Source: Acanthosepion esculentum (lineage: Eukaryota; Mollusca; Cephalopoda; Sepiida; Sepiidae). Taken from it: a stretch of DNA of 64,000 bases. Shown here one piece after another: positions 1 through 10,673 of this stretch; position 1 is the first letter of the stretch, and the number at the start of each line of letters is the position of its first letter. The position numbers and the translations under genes were made by a program. The stretch is from the NCBI GenBank assembly GCA_964036315.1, contig OZ038498.1, positions 12,482,850-12,546,849 of the forward strand. Reading direction: 5' to 3'. The notes under the pieces were generated by a model. That model did not search any database, had not been told where the DNA came from, and saw only the letters and a list, made by a program, of their open reading frames with translations.

Positions 1-95
1 GTGGCGACAAAGATGAGAACAATAGACTGAATAATATAAATAATGTACATAATAACTCATCTCAAAAATATAGACAGATACTAAAGAATGAAATA
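1..95 (+). repeat. Tail unit of SINE family S1 (array continues off the window)
   Basis: The sequence matches the tandem tail unit found at 10.98-11.57 kb: a 'gcgacaaagatgag' segment, then 'aataatgtacataata', a 'ctcatctcaaaaatatag' segment and 'acagatact'. Only about one unit lies inside the window, so the SINE head is presumably upstream. From about 96 to 299 I see no recognisable feature. Confidence 0.7.
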
Positions 96-299
96 ATGAA
101 CAGGTTTATAGAAGAACACTGATGTCTCCTATGAGACCGCTTATTATCTGAACTGATAGTTCTAGTAACTTTTGATTATCATTATCATGAGAGCTGTACA
201 CTGCAAATCAGTGTAATTTCTCATATTAGTAAACTTTCTAAATAACTCTTATCAGTACTATCAAAATCTCACCTCCCGTTGCTAACTCTCATTATTGCT

Positions 300-676
300 G
301 GTATTATTTTTTTTCCATTTTTTTTTAATGGGTTATTTAATGTCGACAACATTGTTATTGCTGGTAATAAATTTTCAAGAAACATGTATAGTTGGTAATT
401 TTTTTTTAAATGTAGAAATGGTAATAATGTATGGCTGGTAATAATTTTTTAAAAAGTATTTCTGGTATCAAAACCCATTTTTACATTTTCATAGTGTTTC
501 AATACCAGTTTGTGGGTTAACTATTTGCCCATAGCTGGGAACCTAACAGGTGCTACCACCCCGGCTCAGGGTGGACTTGGGAACACCAGCAATTAAGAGG
601 TAGTTTCACGCACCTCAAAACCTCCTGGTCAGAGGCCTTGCTGTTGGATGTAGTTTATCGTCCTACCTAGGACGCT
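300..676 (+). repeat. Dispersed repeat D1, copy a
   Basis: This is one of at least four copies of a dispersed repeat. It has a head (gggttatttaatg.cgaca), a middle with diverged 'ttgctggtaata' modules, a conserved core (tttgcccatagctggg, then cctaacaggtgctaccacc, then agggtgga) and a tail built on 'tgtagtttatcgtc.tacc'. Other copies lie near 2925-3478, 3775-3905 and 39170-39690. No coding capacity is visible. The class is unknown; a non-autonomous retroelement is possible. Confidence 0.75.
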
Positions 677-679
677 CTT

Positions 680-934
680 TTGAAAACAGCCACAGATTAC
701 GTGATTAATAGATAAATTGGCAGCTTCCTTCGATTCCACTAATCACAATTGCCAGAGTTTCACCAACAGACAACGCCACGTAGAGAAATATGGACGATCT
801 ACTAAAATATTGATCAGTGGATAAATTTACAATGAGGTAAATATGCCATTCAGATACATTTATGACATGCAAGTATTTTCACAAAATATGAACGAAAATA
901 AAGATTATTAAGTTACTATAAAAACGGAATTAAT

Positions 935-969
<35 letters not shown>

Positions 970-1121
970 GACGGACAATTATATGCGCATGCGTATTTTT
1001 AGGTACATAGTGCATAGATATATATAGTTGCTATTTACTGACCTCCCACAAGGTCAAGATGTGGCACAAGTTTAATGTGGGAAAGGGGAGTGGGGGGTTG
1101 ACCCGAGTGTTTCCACTCAGG
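680..1121. other. Unassigned AT-rich stretch with an (AC)n microsatellite
   Basis: No gene is supported. A run of about 15 AC dinucleotides lies at 937-966. The segment 1041-1090 (cacaaggtc...tttaatgtgggaaagggg) faintly resembles the 222-bp repeat at 42 kb but is too short to assign. Confidence 0.5.
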
Positions 1122-1210
1122 TAGCTTGTCCAAGCTGGTCTTAGCTGGTCATAGCTGGTCTTAGCTTGTCCAAGCTGGTCAGAGCTGGTCAAAGCTGGTC
1201 ATAGCTTGAC
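1122..1210 (+). repeat. Decamer tandem array (NNAGCTGGTC)n
   Basis: About nine 10-bp units of the form nnAGCTGGTC follow one another, with 'agcttgtcca' variants. The array abuts the snRNA-like sequence that follows; on the minus strand it lies just downstream of it. Confidence 0.9.
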
Positions 1211-1233
1211 GTAGCCGCGATACTACCAGCGCA
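1208..1233 (-). pseudogene. Possible U4 snRNA 5'-end-like sequence
   Basis: Read on the minus strand this segment is tgcgc-tggtagtatcgcgg-ctacgtc. It resembles the conserved U4 start (GCGCAGTGGCAGTATCGTAGCC), including the AGTATCG core. The match is short, has gaps, and could be chance. It sits about 75 bases downstream, on the same strand, of a much better U2-like match. Confidence 0.25.
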
Positions 1234-1255
1234 GGGACGAATCCCTGCGACCGGC

Positions 1256-1290
1256 CTGTATCAGTGAGCAATCCCAGCCTAAAGGCGATC
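1256..1290 (-). pseudogene. Possible second, diverged U2-like segment
   Basis: On the minus strand the order gatcgcctttaggct, gggattgctcac, tgatac parallels the U2 order cggcctttnggct, aagatcaaagtg, tagtatc. It is much more diverged than the neighbouring copy at 1311-1351 and may be chance. Confidence 0.25.
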
Positions 1291-1310
1291 ATTCAGCGAG
1301 TAATCTTCGA

Positions 1311-1351
1311 ACAGATACTACACTTTGATCTTAGTCTAAAGGCCGAGAAAT
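1311..1351 (-). pseudogene. U2 snRNA 5'-end pseudogene or snRNA-derived repeat
   Basis: On the minus strand the 41 bases contain ttctcggccttt, then actaagatcaaagtg, then tagtatctgtt. This is the hallmark 5' end of spliceosomal U2 snRNA, including the GTAGTA branch-point-recognition element, with a TTGG to TAGA difference. The match ends abruptly after 'ctgtt': the following U2 stem-loop II and Sm site are absent. It is therefore a truncated pseudogene or the head of an snRNA-derived SINE, not a functional U2 gene. U2 identity of the fragment is fairly secure; its mobility is inference. Confidence 0.75.
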
Positions 1352-1381
1352 CCCGGAGTTGGATTCATCCGGATGATACAT

Positions 1382-1475
1382 GCATGACGTAATCAATATA
1401 TTTATGACGTAATCGATATATGTATGACGTAAAAAGAACGCGGATGTATTTTATCGTCATACCCAGAACGTGTTT
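1382..1475 (+). repeat. Short TGACGTAA tandem repeats and D1 tail fragment
   Basis: Three units of about 21 bp centred on 'atgacgtaat.gatatat' lie at 1382-1432. They are followed by a D1-type tail unit (gcggatgtattttatcgtc-atacccag) at 1440-1470. Confidence 0.65.
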
Positions 1476-2924
1476 TCCTGTATTTCGCAAGTGTAATACA
1501 TTTCAGTTGTTACCTTTGAGGATGTGGTATTATGGTATATGGAGATTTGGTTGGCGACGGACGAGTTTTTGTGGTGAACGTGCAAATTGTAATGAGTGAA
1601 TGGGCCGTGAATCGAATTAACTAGGTATAGGATAGTTAGTGAAGACCAGCCTCAACCCCTCCCCTTTTTCGGCCTTGTGCCATAATTGTATCCTTATATA
1701 CAATAAATATCCATTTCATTTATCACTGGTAGCTTCATCAATCCAAAAATCATATAAAATTTCCGGCATCTATTTTTCAATCCTATCTGGTCTAGCTGTC
1801 TTAGGTAAACCTAACCTCAGATTTTAATATTATACGTCTTTTTGAAACCCACTATACGTCTTTATGTATTGTAAGTTTCTTTATCTGTTATAGAAATGTC
1901 ATTCCTTTTTTTATTATGAATTTTCCCCTGTTTAATTTTTATACATACTGCCAGTGAGAACTTTTCATTTTCTGTTATTCTTTTAATCTTTTTACGCATG
2001 TGCACTACGTCTCTTTTTTGGTTTTCTTTTCAGTCACTGTGCCGCTCTCATTAGTTTACTGGCTCTTAATCCGGATGTCTTTCTTATCACTTTTATATTG
2101 GGTGTCATTTCTTGACGTTACCCGCCGCCATTTCTTTCATTCCCGTGTGAATTTCATGTTATCAACATTTTTTCTTGCCTTTCTTCCTGTAAGATAACAT
2201 TTTTGCTATTGTCATTAGTGCTTCTTTCAAGGTATCCCTAGCCTACTTACATAAGTTTTTGCTATGAATTTTGAAACTTGAAGTTAAGGCATTGCTTTGG
2301 GATTCTTCTATATTAATAATATTAATCTTAGTTTTCATATGACAAACCTGATTGTTCACACACTCAGTATTTATGTTTCAGTGTGCAGAACTGTATTTTA
2401 AAACTTTTGTTGATGGCTATTATGGCCCTGATTTTAATGTTTCCTTTCAGGTTTTTTCACTAATTGATCCCTTTTCCTGCATTCGTTACGTTACCCAAGT
2501 ACATTTTCGGCCATTTCATTATCTTATTTTCCTACTGTTGCATTTAGTTTCCATAAACATTGATCGGTTCCTGTGACTTTCTATGGTATTTTGCAATTTT
2601 TAGTGTGTTGTAAATATACTTTATCATATATTTATCTAATATTAGTCCGACTCCTCTTTATTTTTCCCTCCTCATGCGTATATGATTCCATGATCGTTGC
2701 TTTTAACACACCATTTGTTTTTCCATTTCATTTCACATACTTCCGGAATATTGATATACAGCTTCTTCTTTTTTTATAGTTATGTATTTTTTAGCATTCA
2801 ACGGCCTGAGCTGATTTTATCTTTTTTGCAGTGATTTACTAAATGACCACCAGACAGCAACTGTTGCATGTAACTCCGCTTAACATTCGATGAGGTCACA
2901 TCGTTTTTTATTTTTTGATTCGTT
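1476..2924. other. AT-rich stretch; only a LINE 3'-tail-like motif recognised
   Basis: Within 1650-1715 the sequence 'cccctttttcggcc-ttgtgccata', followed by 'tacaataaata', matches the 3' end motif of the Tx1-like LINE at 52.85-52.92 kb. This suggests a heavily 5'-truncated copy. In the rest only short frames occur, none with recognisable domains, and I do not call them genes. Confidence 0.5.
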
Positions 2925-2990
2925 TTACGGTATATCAACCTCAATGGGTTATTTAATGCCGACAAGATTTTTTATTGCTGCTAATATTTT

Positions 2991-3052
<62 letters not shown>

Positions 3053-3478
3053 CAGTATGTATTGGTTTGGTTTGGTTTGTTTTACGGCATATCAACCTCA
3101 ATGGGTTATTTAATGCCGACTAGATTTTTATTTCAAAAATGTATTACTGGTAATAATTATTTTCTTCAAAATTTATTGCCAGTATTAATTTTTTACAAAA
3201 ATGTATTGATGGTATTAAAACCTATTTTTATACTTTCATAATGCTTTGAACCGTGTTTAGGGATTAACTATTTGCCCATAGCTGGGGTCCTAACAGGTAC
3301 TACCACCCCGAGTCAGGATGGACCAGGGAACATCAGCAATTAAGAGGTAGTTCCACGCTTCTCAAAACCTCCTGATCAGAGGCCTTGATGTTGGATATAG
3401 GACGTGTATGTAGTTTAGCGTCTTACCCAAAACGTGTATGTAGTTTAGCGTCTTACCCAGGACGTGGGTTACATCGTT
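2925..3478 (+). repeat. Dispersed repeat D1, copy b, with duplicated head and (ATCT)n
   Basis: The D1 head occurs twice, near 2926-2990 and 3080-3133, separated by about 13 ATCT units (2996-3053). The conserved core follows at 3268-3340. The tail contains two tandem units of about 29 bp carrying 'gtatgtagtttagcgtct' and 'tacccaggacgt'. Confidence 0.8.
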
Positions 3479-3519
3479 TTATGATTGTGCATTGTGTACC
3501 AATCTGGTCTCAAAGATGA

Positions 3520-3690
3520 CTTAAGAAATGCACAAAGGTGGTACTCTACAATACCTGTGTACTGATGTGCCTGCTATACTCCTGTGAGACATGAGTTGCG
3601 AACCGTAGACACACAATCTAGAGAGGTTTCATCAATGCTATTTGAGATGGATTGATATTTGCGCCGATACGACTACACATAGGCAATGAA
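3520..3690 (+). pseudogene. RTE-like LINE 3' coding remnant
   Basis: Conceptual translation gives a VVLYNTCV..CLLYSCETW-like stretch, then RRH, then after a frameshift RFHQCYLRW. This Y.CETW...R.H...L..FH..C.R order is the conserved C-terminal part of RTE-type LINE polyproteins. In-frame stops and at least one frameshift make it dead. It was recognised only from short conserved blocks, so the clade is tentative. Confidence 0.55.
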
Positions 3691-3774
3691 AGGGGGACGC
3701 TGACAATTTAAATTGTTTTTAATATATGTTTTAGGAAGATAGTCTAGTCGATTTCATTTAGTTCCTTTTCCCCA

Positions 3775-3905
3775 TCCTAACAGGTGCTACCACCTCGCGT
3801 CAGGGTGGATCTGGGAACAGCATCAATTAAGAGGGGGTTCAACACTCCTCAAAACATCCAATCTCCTGTTCAGAAGTCTTGCTTGCGGATATAGTTTATC
3901 GTTAA
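3775..3905 (+). repeat. Dispersed repeat D1, copy c (3' half)
   Basis: Only the conserved core (cctaacaggtgctaccacc, then cagggtgga, then caattaagagg) and the beginning of the tail (gatatagtttatcgtt) are present. The 5' head is missing. Confidence 0.75.
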
Positions 3906-4295
3906 ATACAATGTATCTAAATGCAGATTAAATGCATGCCATGATGGATCCTCACCTCTTGTATAAATCAACAATGTCTATTGACAATGCTTAACACCAA
4001 CTTGATATTTTCCCTGTTAAAAAGTTGAATAATGTTAATACATGTAACATTACGGATAAAAAATAGTGAATTTTATATACTAGTGTTTTTTTAAAACTTA
4101 ACACGAGCCAATCAAATTCATAGATTTGGTAAAAAAAAAAAAAGACGTCTCGAAAATTTTTTATCCTTTAATAGTCAGTTGTGCTTATTTAAATTAATAT
4201 CTTATATAAATGTAGGTATTAAAAAAAGCAAATATCTGATCTATATCTCTGAAATGAAGTATTATCATTACTTGCGTTATTTACATTATTCGGAC

Positions 4296-5095
4296 TGGGC
4301 CCAGTGGATAAAGACATTGATTAGATCCAGTGACTAGACTAAAAGAGGTGTGAGTTCAATACCAGACTACAGCAGTGGTGAACCAACAACTTGAAGAGTT
4401 GAGTTAAAGGGAAATAACTTAGACATCCTGAAGAGGTATGATACGTGGAACTAGAACAATTTACCCCCGGTGGACGAAATAAAGAGTTCGGCTCGAAATT
4501 TCAATCACATGAAGAAGGCCGTTACGTACAACGGCCGAAACGTTGTGAATATGGCAATGAAGATGGGGATAACAGTCCGAATAATGTAAATAATGCAAGT
4601 AATCATAATACCTCATCTCAGAGATATAGAGGCCGAAACGTTGTGAATATGGAAATGAAGATGAGGATAACAGTCCGAATAATGTAAATAATGCAAATAA
4701 TCATAATACCTCATTTTAGAGATATAGAGGCCGAAACGTTGTGAATATGGCAATGAAGATGAGGATAACAGTCCGAATAATGTAAATAATGCAAGTAATC
4801 ATAATACCTCATCTCAGAGATGAAGTGTCTGAAACGTTGTGAATATGGCAATGAAGATGGGGATAACAGTCCGAATAATGTAAATAATGCAAGTAATCAT
4901 AATACCTCATCTCAGAGATATAGAGGCTGAAACGTTGTGAATATGGCAATGAAGATGGCGATAACAGTACAAATAATATAAATAATGCAAGTAATCATAA
5001 TACCTCATTTCAGAGATATAGGGACTGAAATGTTGTGAATATGGCAATGAAGATGGGGAAAACAGTCCGAATAATGAAAATAATGCAAGTAAAAA
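4296..5095 (+). repeat. tRNA-derived SINE, family S1, with 98-bp tandem tail
   Basis: The head has a tRNA-like polymerase III promoter: an A-box-like cagtggataaaga near 4305 and a B-box-like gagttcaatacc near 4352. A unique body follows (gtggaactagaaca, then gaaataaagagttcg, then catgaagaaggcc). From about 4533 the sequence 'ggccgaaacgttgtgaatat' recurs at 4631, 4729, 4827, 4925 and 5022, a period of about 98 bp and about six units. This looks like a SINE whose 3' end expanded into a minisatellite. Confidence 0.75.
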
Positions 5096-5534
5096 AGCAA
5101 ATGATAAGATAGCAAGGGCCATAAAGCATTGCCCGGTGCCTCCAGTCAGGCTCTCCCTCAGTCGGAGGATTTGGGAGTAGTGTGCATCGATCTCGCACAG
5201 GAGTATAGCATGCACGTCAGTACACAGGCATTGTAAACTACTAAATCTCTGTATACTTCTAAAGTCTTCCCCAAGACCAGATTCAATCTTTTGAAGCTGC
5301 AAAAGTATCCGTTGTGCCTCTTAACACGAGCAGGTATTTCACGTTCAAGAGTGACGTTTCTATTTATAGTCGTTCCCAGTGTATGTCAATCTGTCCACTC
5401 CCTTTCACCTTGTGGTCATATATCGATTGTTCGATTTAAGGTGAATCCAAAGCAGGTTAGAACATAATTACTGTCTTGTTAAGGCTGATAGTAAGGCGTC
5501 TTTACACACCAACATATATACAGACGCACATATA
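5096..5534. other. No recognisable feature
   Basis: This is intergenic sequence between the S1 array and a MITE. A 131-residue open frame on the minus strand (4907-5302) is partly the tandem repeat itself and is not supported as a gene. Confidence 0.5.
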
Positions 5535-5900
5535 CAGGGTGTCCATAAAATCCGTGTGCACTTTAAAAAATTTATAACTTTATTTGTATTTGCGATAGAA
5601 ATCATTTGTAAAAAGGATTAGAAAGAAGTAAATCTATATCTTTTAAGGTTTTATTGAATTTTTATTTAAGTTTCCACATGTCCTCCATCATTAGCAATAC
5701 AAAGGGTAATACGATTTTGCAGTTCACGGAAGACATTTGCCAACTGATTTACAGTAATGCCTGAAATCACATTAGTTATTTTAGCTATACTTAAAACTAG
5801 GTACATTAAACTTTATAACATTTTTTTACAGATTATTTCTATCGCAAATACAAATAGTTATAATTTTTTTAATGAGCACACGAACTTTATGGACACCCTG
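5535..5900 (-). mobile_element. Mariner-type MITE, copy 1
   Basis: The ends are inverted: cagggtgtccataaa at the left and tttatggacaccctg at the right. A TA dinucleotide flanks the left end. The 366-bp interior has no transposase and is the reverse complement of the MITE at 21.32 kb, sharing for instance 'cctccatcattagcaataca'. These features fit a non-autonomous Tc1/mariner element mobilised in trans. Confidence 0.85.
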
Positions 5901-6645
5901 AATACTAACAAAGACTGTCTTTTGGGTAAAACAGAAAAGCGTCGACTATGATTTACTGGAGGATAACGCTTTTAAGGCAAGCTTTCTATGTAAGTTAAAT
6001 GATCAGTATTAATGGCAAAGAAATAAAAGAAAGGAACCTTATCTAATCTCTGATAAGCGCATTCATTTCGGCAAAACTTGAAGTCGAGAAATAGACGTTT
6101 AACTTTTTAATTTGTTTACAGTATATTAAGCGAATATAACAAACTTAGCTGGAAATCGAACTGAGATTACAGTTGTTCAGGCTTGCACAACACCACAGGG
6201 ACTCACACCAATAATGCTAAGATTTCCAGAGACAAACAGATGCTAGATACCCGGATTAGCACTGAGATGAATTGTGTTTCCTTGTCATAGACAGATACAC
6301 TTTATGGAAGGCTTGGATCAAAGTGGGTTATTTACGCACCCGGATACAAAACCAATTATTTCTACGCCCCCGTACTTACATACGTACATAGATATTCAAA
6401 ATTATTCCACCATAATTTCATGTTCATAAATTTAAATCATTCCGCCTCTTTCTCTTTCTTCCTCTCCCCCAATACGATATCTGTACCGCTCGAATTTAAC
6501 CTGGAGTAATTATCTCCGTTTATATTTGGTCTGCAGGTCTGAAAGATTGAAGGTTATATTTTTATGGCTATCATGAAATAAAGATTGTTACCCATGGTAT
6601 TTTAAGCGTTTGATATTAATTAATTAATTAGTCAATTAACTAATA
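5901..6645. other. No recognisable gene
   Basis: AT-rich unique sequence. A B-box-like agttcgatttcc occurs on the minus strand near 6155-6166, but no good A box accompanies it. I see nothing else. Confidence 0.45.
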
Positions 6646-6857
6646 ATAATAATATATAAATAAACATTCAGAAGCGACAGGCTGTTTCAAGCTAGAGGCA
6701 AACGTCAGGCCGCCTGTCGATTGTGTCTAGTATCAAACAGCCTGTCGTCTATGAGTGTTGACTTCAATATTCACTTTTATATTTACACACGCTCTATCTC
6801 TGATATTGAGCACTTTATCCCATAAATATAGCATATCTTAAAACTATATTTCTTCTT

Positions 6858-6865
<8 letters not shown>
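6646..6865 (+). mobile_element. Foldback element family A, copy 1 (diverged)
   Basis: A diverged hairpin at about 6668-6765 has arms carrying gcgacaggctgtttcaagct and its complement around 'agcctgtcg'. It is followed by a conserved downstream block (tttacacacgctctatctc, then gagcactttatcccataaat). The same block follows the second copy at 6905 and appears inverted at 45.6 kb. The copy is bounded on the right by (TA)n. Confidence 0.7.

Positions 6866-6904
<39 letters not shown>
6866..6904. repeat. (TA)n microsatellite
   Basis: About 20 TA units lie exactly between the two family A foldback copies. Confidence 0.95.
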
Positions 6905-7594
<690 letters not shown>

Positions 7595-7688
<94 letters not shown>

Positions 7689-7757
7689 CATAATGAGAAG
7701 CCACGTATACTTTCTTGATTTAATTTAATTTGCAACTTTTCAGTTGTTTTCTCCATA

Positions 7758-7813
<56 letters not shown>

Positions 7814-7870
7814 ATGTAGATAGATAGATAGGTAGATAGATAGATAGATAGATAGATAGAGGAGAGAGAA
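7595..7870. repeat. (TA)n, (TG)n and (GATA)n microsatellites
   Basis: There are TA runs at 7595-7687 and 7760-7796, TG at about 7797-7812 and GATA/TAGA at about 7815-7860. A 72-bp non-repetitive island lies at 7688-7760. Confidence 0.9.
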
Positions 7871-8469
7871 ATAGTACAAAATAAAAAATTATCCTTTACA
7901 TTCTATCCATCTTAGTTGTATACTCTCGTTACTTTCAAGTTCCAGTCGACAAATTTTGTTACTTGAACTTGCGCGCCAAATGGAACACCGCTGATCAAAT
8001 CTTCATTTCAGCACCTTGAAGGATAAATGCCTACATAGTTCGCCCTCAGTCTATACCACTTAAAATTCAGCTTGGGGCCGCATCACACCATCCAGCTGTT
8101 CAGAGTAGCCTTTTCTCCTATTCAAGCCAAATGTCTTCATATAATACTGAGTAACCGAACGAAGTTAACAGTGTGAACGCAAGATAAATTAAAACTTACA
8201 CGATAAATATCAATGAAAACTTCGTAGCTAAAATTGTTGAATATTTTACACCTTGTTCTAGGAATCAGTGTTCGAGCCCGGATAAAAGCAGCATTTTGAA
8301 TGCTGTTGGCATCAACACACTATTTTTACTCTAACCTGACTTTTGGAAATTTAAAGCATGACAGGCGAAGGTAGATATTTCCAGGCCTGATTGAATAAGA
8401 TAATGATTTTGAACAGCATCTTTAGTAACAAGTTGTATATATGATTTCTACTTGTTATCTAGAATGAGT

Positions 8470-8830
8470 TGAAACCTAATAGACCTCCAAAGCATGGTAC
8501 TTTCTTGAAAATGTGACCATTCATCGTCACTAGAGAAATCCATGGTCGAACGGTGATGACGAAGCGATACTAGCTTGGTTAGTGAGATATTGAAAGTTAC
8601 AAGCCAGTTCTTTCCTCGTCGATCAACTGCCAGTCACCGATTATCTTGATTTGGGGAGGTACTTCTATAACCCTTCGTATCATTTGCGCAGATGTTTACT
8701 AATGATCAGTAAATGTTCTTCGGCGCATCATTAGCAAAATGTTGAAAAAGAGTATGACCAAGGGGACAGTCTTTGGGAGAGCCTTCAGGGGCGCCTTGTG
8801 GAGAGCTTGCGTTAATTCCATGGGGTTTAA
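8470..8830 (-). pseudogene. Degenerate Jockey/CR1-like LINE reverse transcriptase fragment
   Basis: Translating the minus strand gives CPLGHTLFQHF.ND, which parallels the reverse-transcriptase block GxxLxPxLFxxFxND. Next comes ICANDTKGYRS in place of the catalytic YADDT, and then GKNWLVTFNIS. The last block closely resembles WGRNWLVNFNASKTN in the LINE at 30.7-31.0 kb. Stops and frameshifts are present. Sequence continuing to about 8050 may be the diverged 3' part. Confidence 0.6.
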
Positions 8831-9235
8831 TAAACCTTCATGAACCTGTAATCGTAGAACCTCTCCGGTCATTCAAAACTTCTAACGCAGCGACTGATCA
8901 ATAAAGACCGCTTCGATCTCAGACCTGCCCTATTCCACATTGTGATTTAAGTTTGATCGTAAGGAGGCGAAGATCGAATCGTCGCAGGTATCTTCGTGCT
9001 GGGCTAGTCCAAGTAGGGCGAAGACCTACGGGGAAAAAATAACACTCAGATAAATTGAACAAGAAGTAAATACTTATTTTTATATTAGTCCTACGTACAT
9101 TAATTGGTTATATCAGAGTTCGCATGCAATTAATTATCAGGCCAACCCGTACAAAGCTGAAATCGGCAGGCAATCACGTAAAGTGCATCACGACCAGTGG
9201 CTGGGACGAAATCTCTGCCTTCTCTCTCCTGTCTC
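8831..9235. other. No recognisable gene
   Basis: Unique sequence upstream (on the minus strand) of the LINE fragment. No domain is recognised. Confidence 0.4.
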
Positions 9236-9755
9236 TCTCAGTCTCCGTCTCGTCTCCGTCTCGTCTCCGTCTCGTCTCGTCTCCGTCTCCGTCTCGTCTC
9301 GTCTCGTCTCCGTCTCCGTCTCCATCTCGTCTCGTCTGCGTCTCGTCTCCGTCTTCGTCTTCATCTTGTCTCGTCTCCGTCTCGTTCCGTCTCCGTCTCG
9401 TCTTGTCTCCGTCTCCGTCTTCGTTTCGTCTCCGTCTCGTCTCCGTCTCCGTCTCGTCTTCGTCTCCGTCTCTTCCCCGTCTCCGTCTCGTCTCCGTCTC
9501 CGTCTCGTCTCCGTCTCCGTCTCCCTCTCCGTCTCCGTTTCCGTCTCCGTCTCCGTCTCCGTCTCCGTCTCCCTCTCCGTTTCCGTCTCCGTCTCCGTCT
9601 CCCTCTCCGTCTCCGTCTTCGTTTCCGTCTCCGTCTCCGTCTCCGTCTCGGCTCGTCTCCGTCTCGGCTCGTCTCCGTCTCGGCTCGTCTCCGTCTCCGT
9701 CTCCCTCTCCGTTTCCGTCTCCGTCTCCGTCTCCGTCTCGGCTCGTCTCCGTCCG
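9236..9755. repeat. (CGTCTC)n hexamer array
   Basis: About 520 bp consist of CGTCTC with variants CGTTTC, CCTCTC, CGTCTT and CGGCTC. All six frames stay open, giving Ser-Val, Arg-Leu or Asp/Glu/Gly-rich peptides of 200-267 residues, which are repeat artefacts. One strand is almost pure pyrimidine. GC content contrasts sharply with the AT-rich surroundings. Confidence 0.95.
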
Positions 9756-10486
9756 TTCTATTCGCTCAAACTGGCGCGAGGCACGGCGCATTTCAATAAA
9801 GCCCCTTTGCTGCCAGCTTCCTTCATAATTCTGGGGAATTCCCTTCTCCCACTCTCTCATATTATTACCTCTCACAAAATCTCCTCAGTAAGCGCGAGTG
9901 GCTTATCCCCCCCCCCACCTCCTGGTATGTCAACTCAACTTTCGACCAGGAGAAATCAACTCCAAATTCGTCGTTTACGAAAATGAAGTTTTCGCTTTAC
10001 ATCTTGCATTTTGAGCTGCGTAGAACGCATGTCAATCATCAGTGCCCTCTAAGTCTGGGTCACTTTTCCATTGTCCAAACTCTCGACAAGCCAATTCTAC
10101 GTGCCGTCTATACATGAATTAAATCGTCAATCCTTCCAACGGATTTTATACATTAACCCTACTTGTTCCAAAGTTTTTTCAATATATCGTTTCATTTAAA
10201 CATAAAAAAAAACTTTCTTATGTTTTATCAAAATTTTCTTCTGTTTTACCGCGCCAACGACAAATGGTATCACTAACCTACCTGAAAGGAAAGATGATTA
10301 TTGCGTAGATGTTATAAATGGACTTTGAGGAGCAAGTCGCTGTATCACAAGGTGTCATAAGCCTTTGCAATGTGTAAGACTCTTGCAGCCATCAAGCGCT
10401 TCATTTATTCTGTGGGGTGATGAGAGTGTCTACTTCAAAGAATAAATTTGAGAATCGTTCTTAAATGAAATTCAGATCTACATTAT
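9756..10486. other. No recognisable gene
   Basis: Unique sequence with a C8-9 run near 9908-9917. No domain or element end is recognised. Confidence 0.4.
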
Positions 10487-10668
10487 TCATATTATTCGGA
10501 CTAATGTCCTCATCATTGTCGCAATAGTTATTACAACGATTTGGCCGTTGTATGCTTCGGCCTTCTTCAGATGGTTGGAATGTCGAACTGAACCCTTTGT
10601 TTCCCTCACTAGGGTAGACTGTTCTAGTTCCACGCCTTTATCCACTGTGCCATGTGTCCTTGAGGACA
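10487..10668 (-). repeat. SINE family S1, minus-strand copy lacking the B-box region
   Basis: On the minus strand the A-box segment cacagtggataaaggcg joins directly to tggaactagaacagtc, the body of S1. The B-box portion and about 120 bp present in the neighbouring plus copy are missing. The body runs to catctgaagaaggcc and one tail unit. The copy ends at 'ggactaatgtcctcat'. Confidence 0.75.
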
Positions 10669-10673
10669 TCTGT

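Noticed and set aside
1311..1351. Functional U2 snRNA gene
   Set aside because: Only the first about 40 bases match; the Sm site and stem-loops III-IV are absent.
4445..5302. Frames of 80-131 residues around the S1 array
   Set aside because: They translate the SINE tandem tail and shift with the repeat period; no domain is seen.
6150..6205. SINE on the minus strand
   Set aside because: A B-box-like motif is present but no convincing A box and no shared flanking sequence with S1 or S2.
9124..9986. Open frames of 200-267 residues rich in Ser-Val, Arg-Leu or Asp-Gly-Glu
   Set aside because: They are by-products of the CGTCTC hexamer array, which lacks stops in all frames; no codon structure or domain supports a protein.
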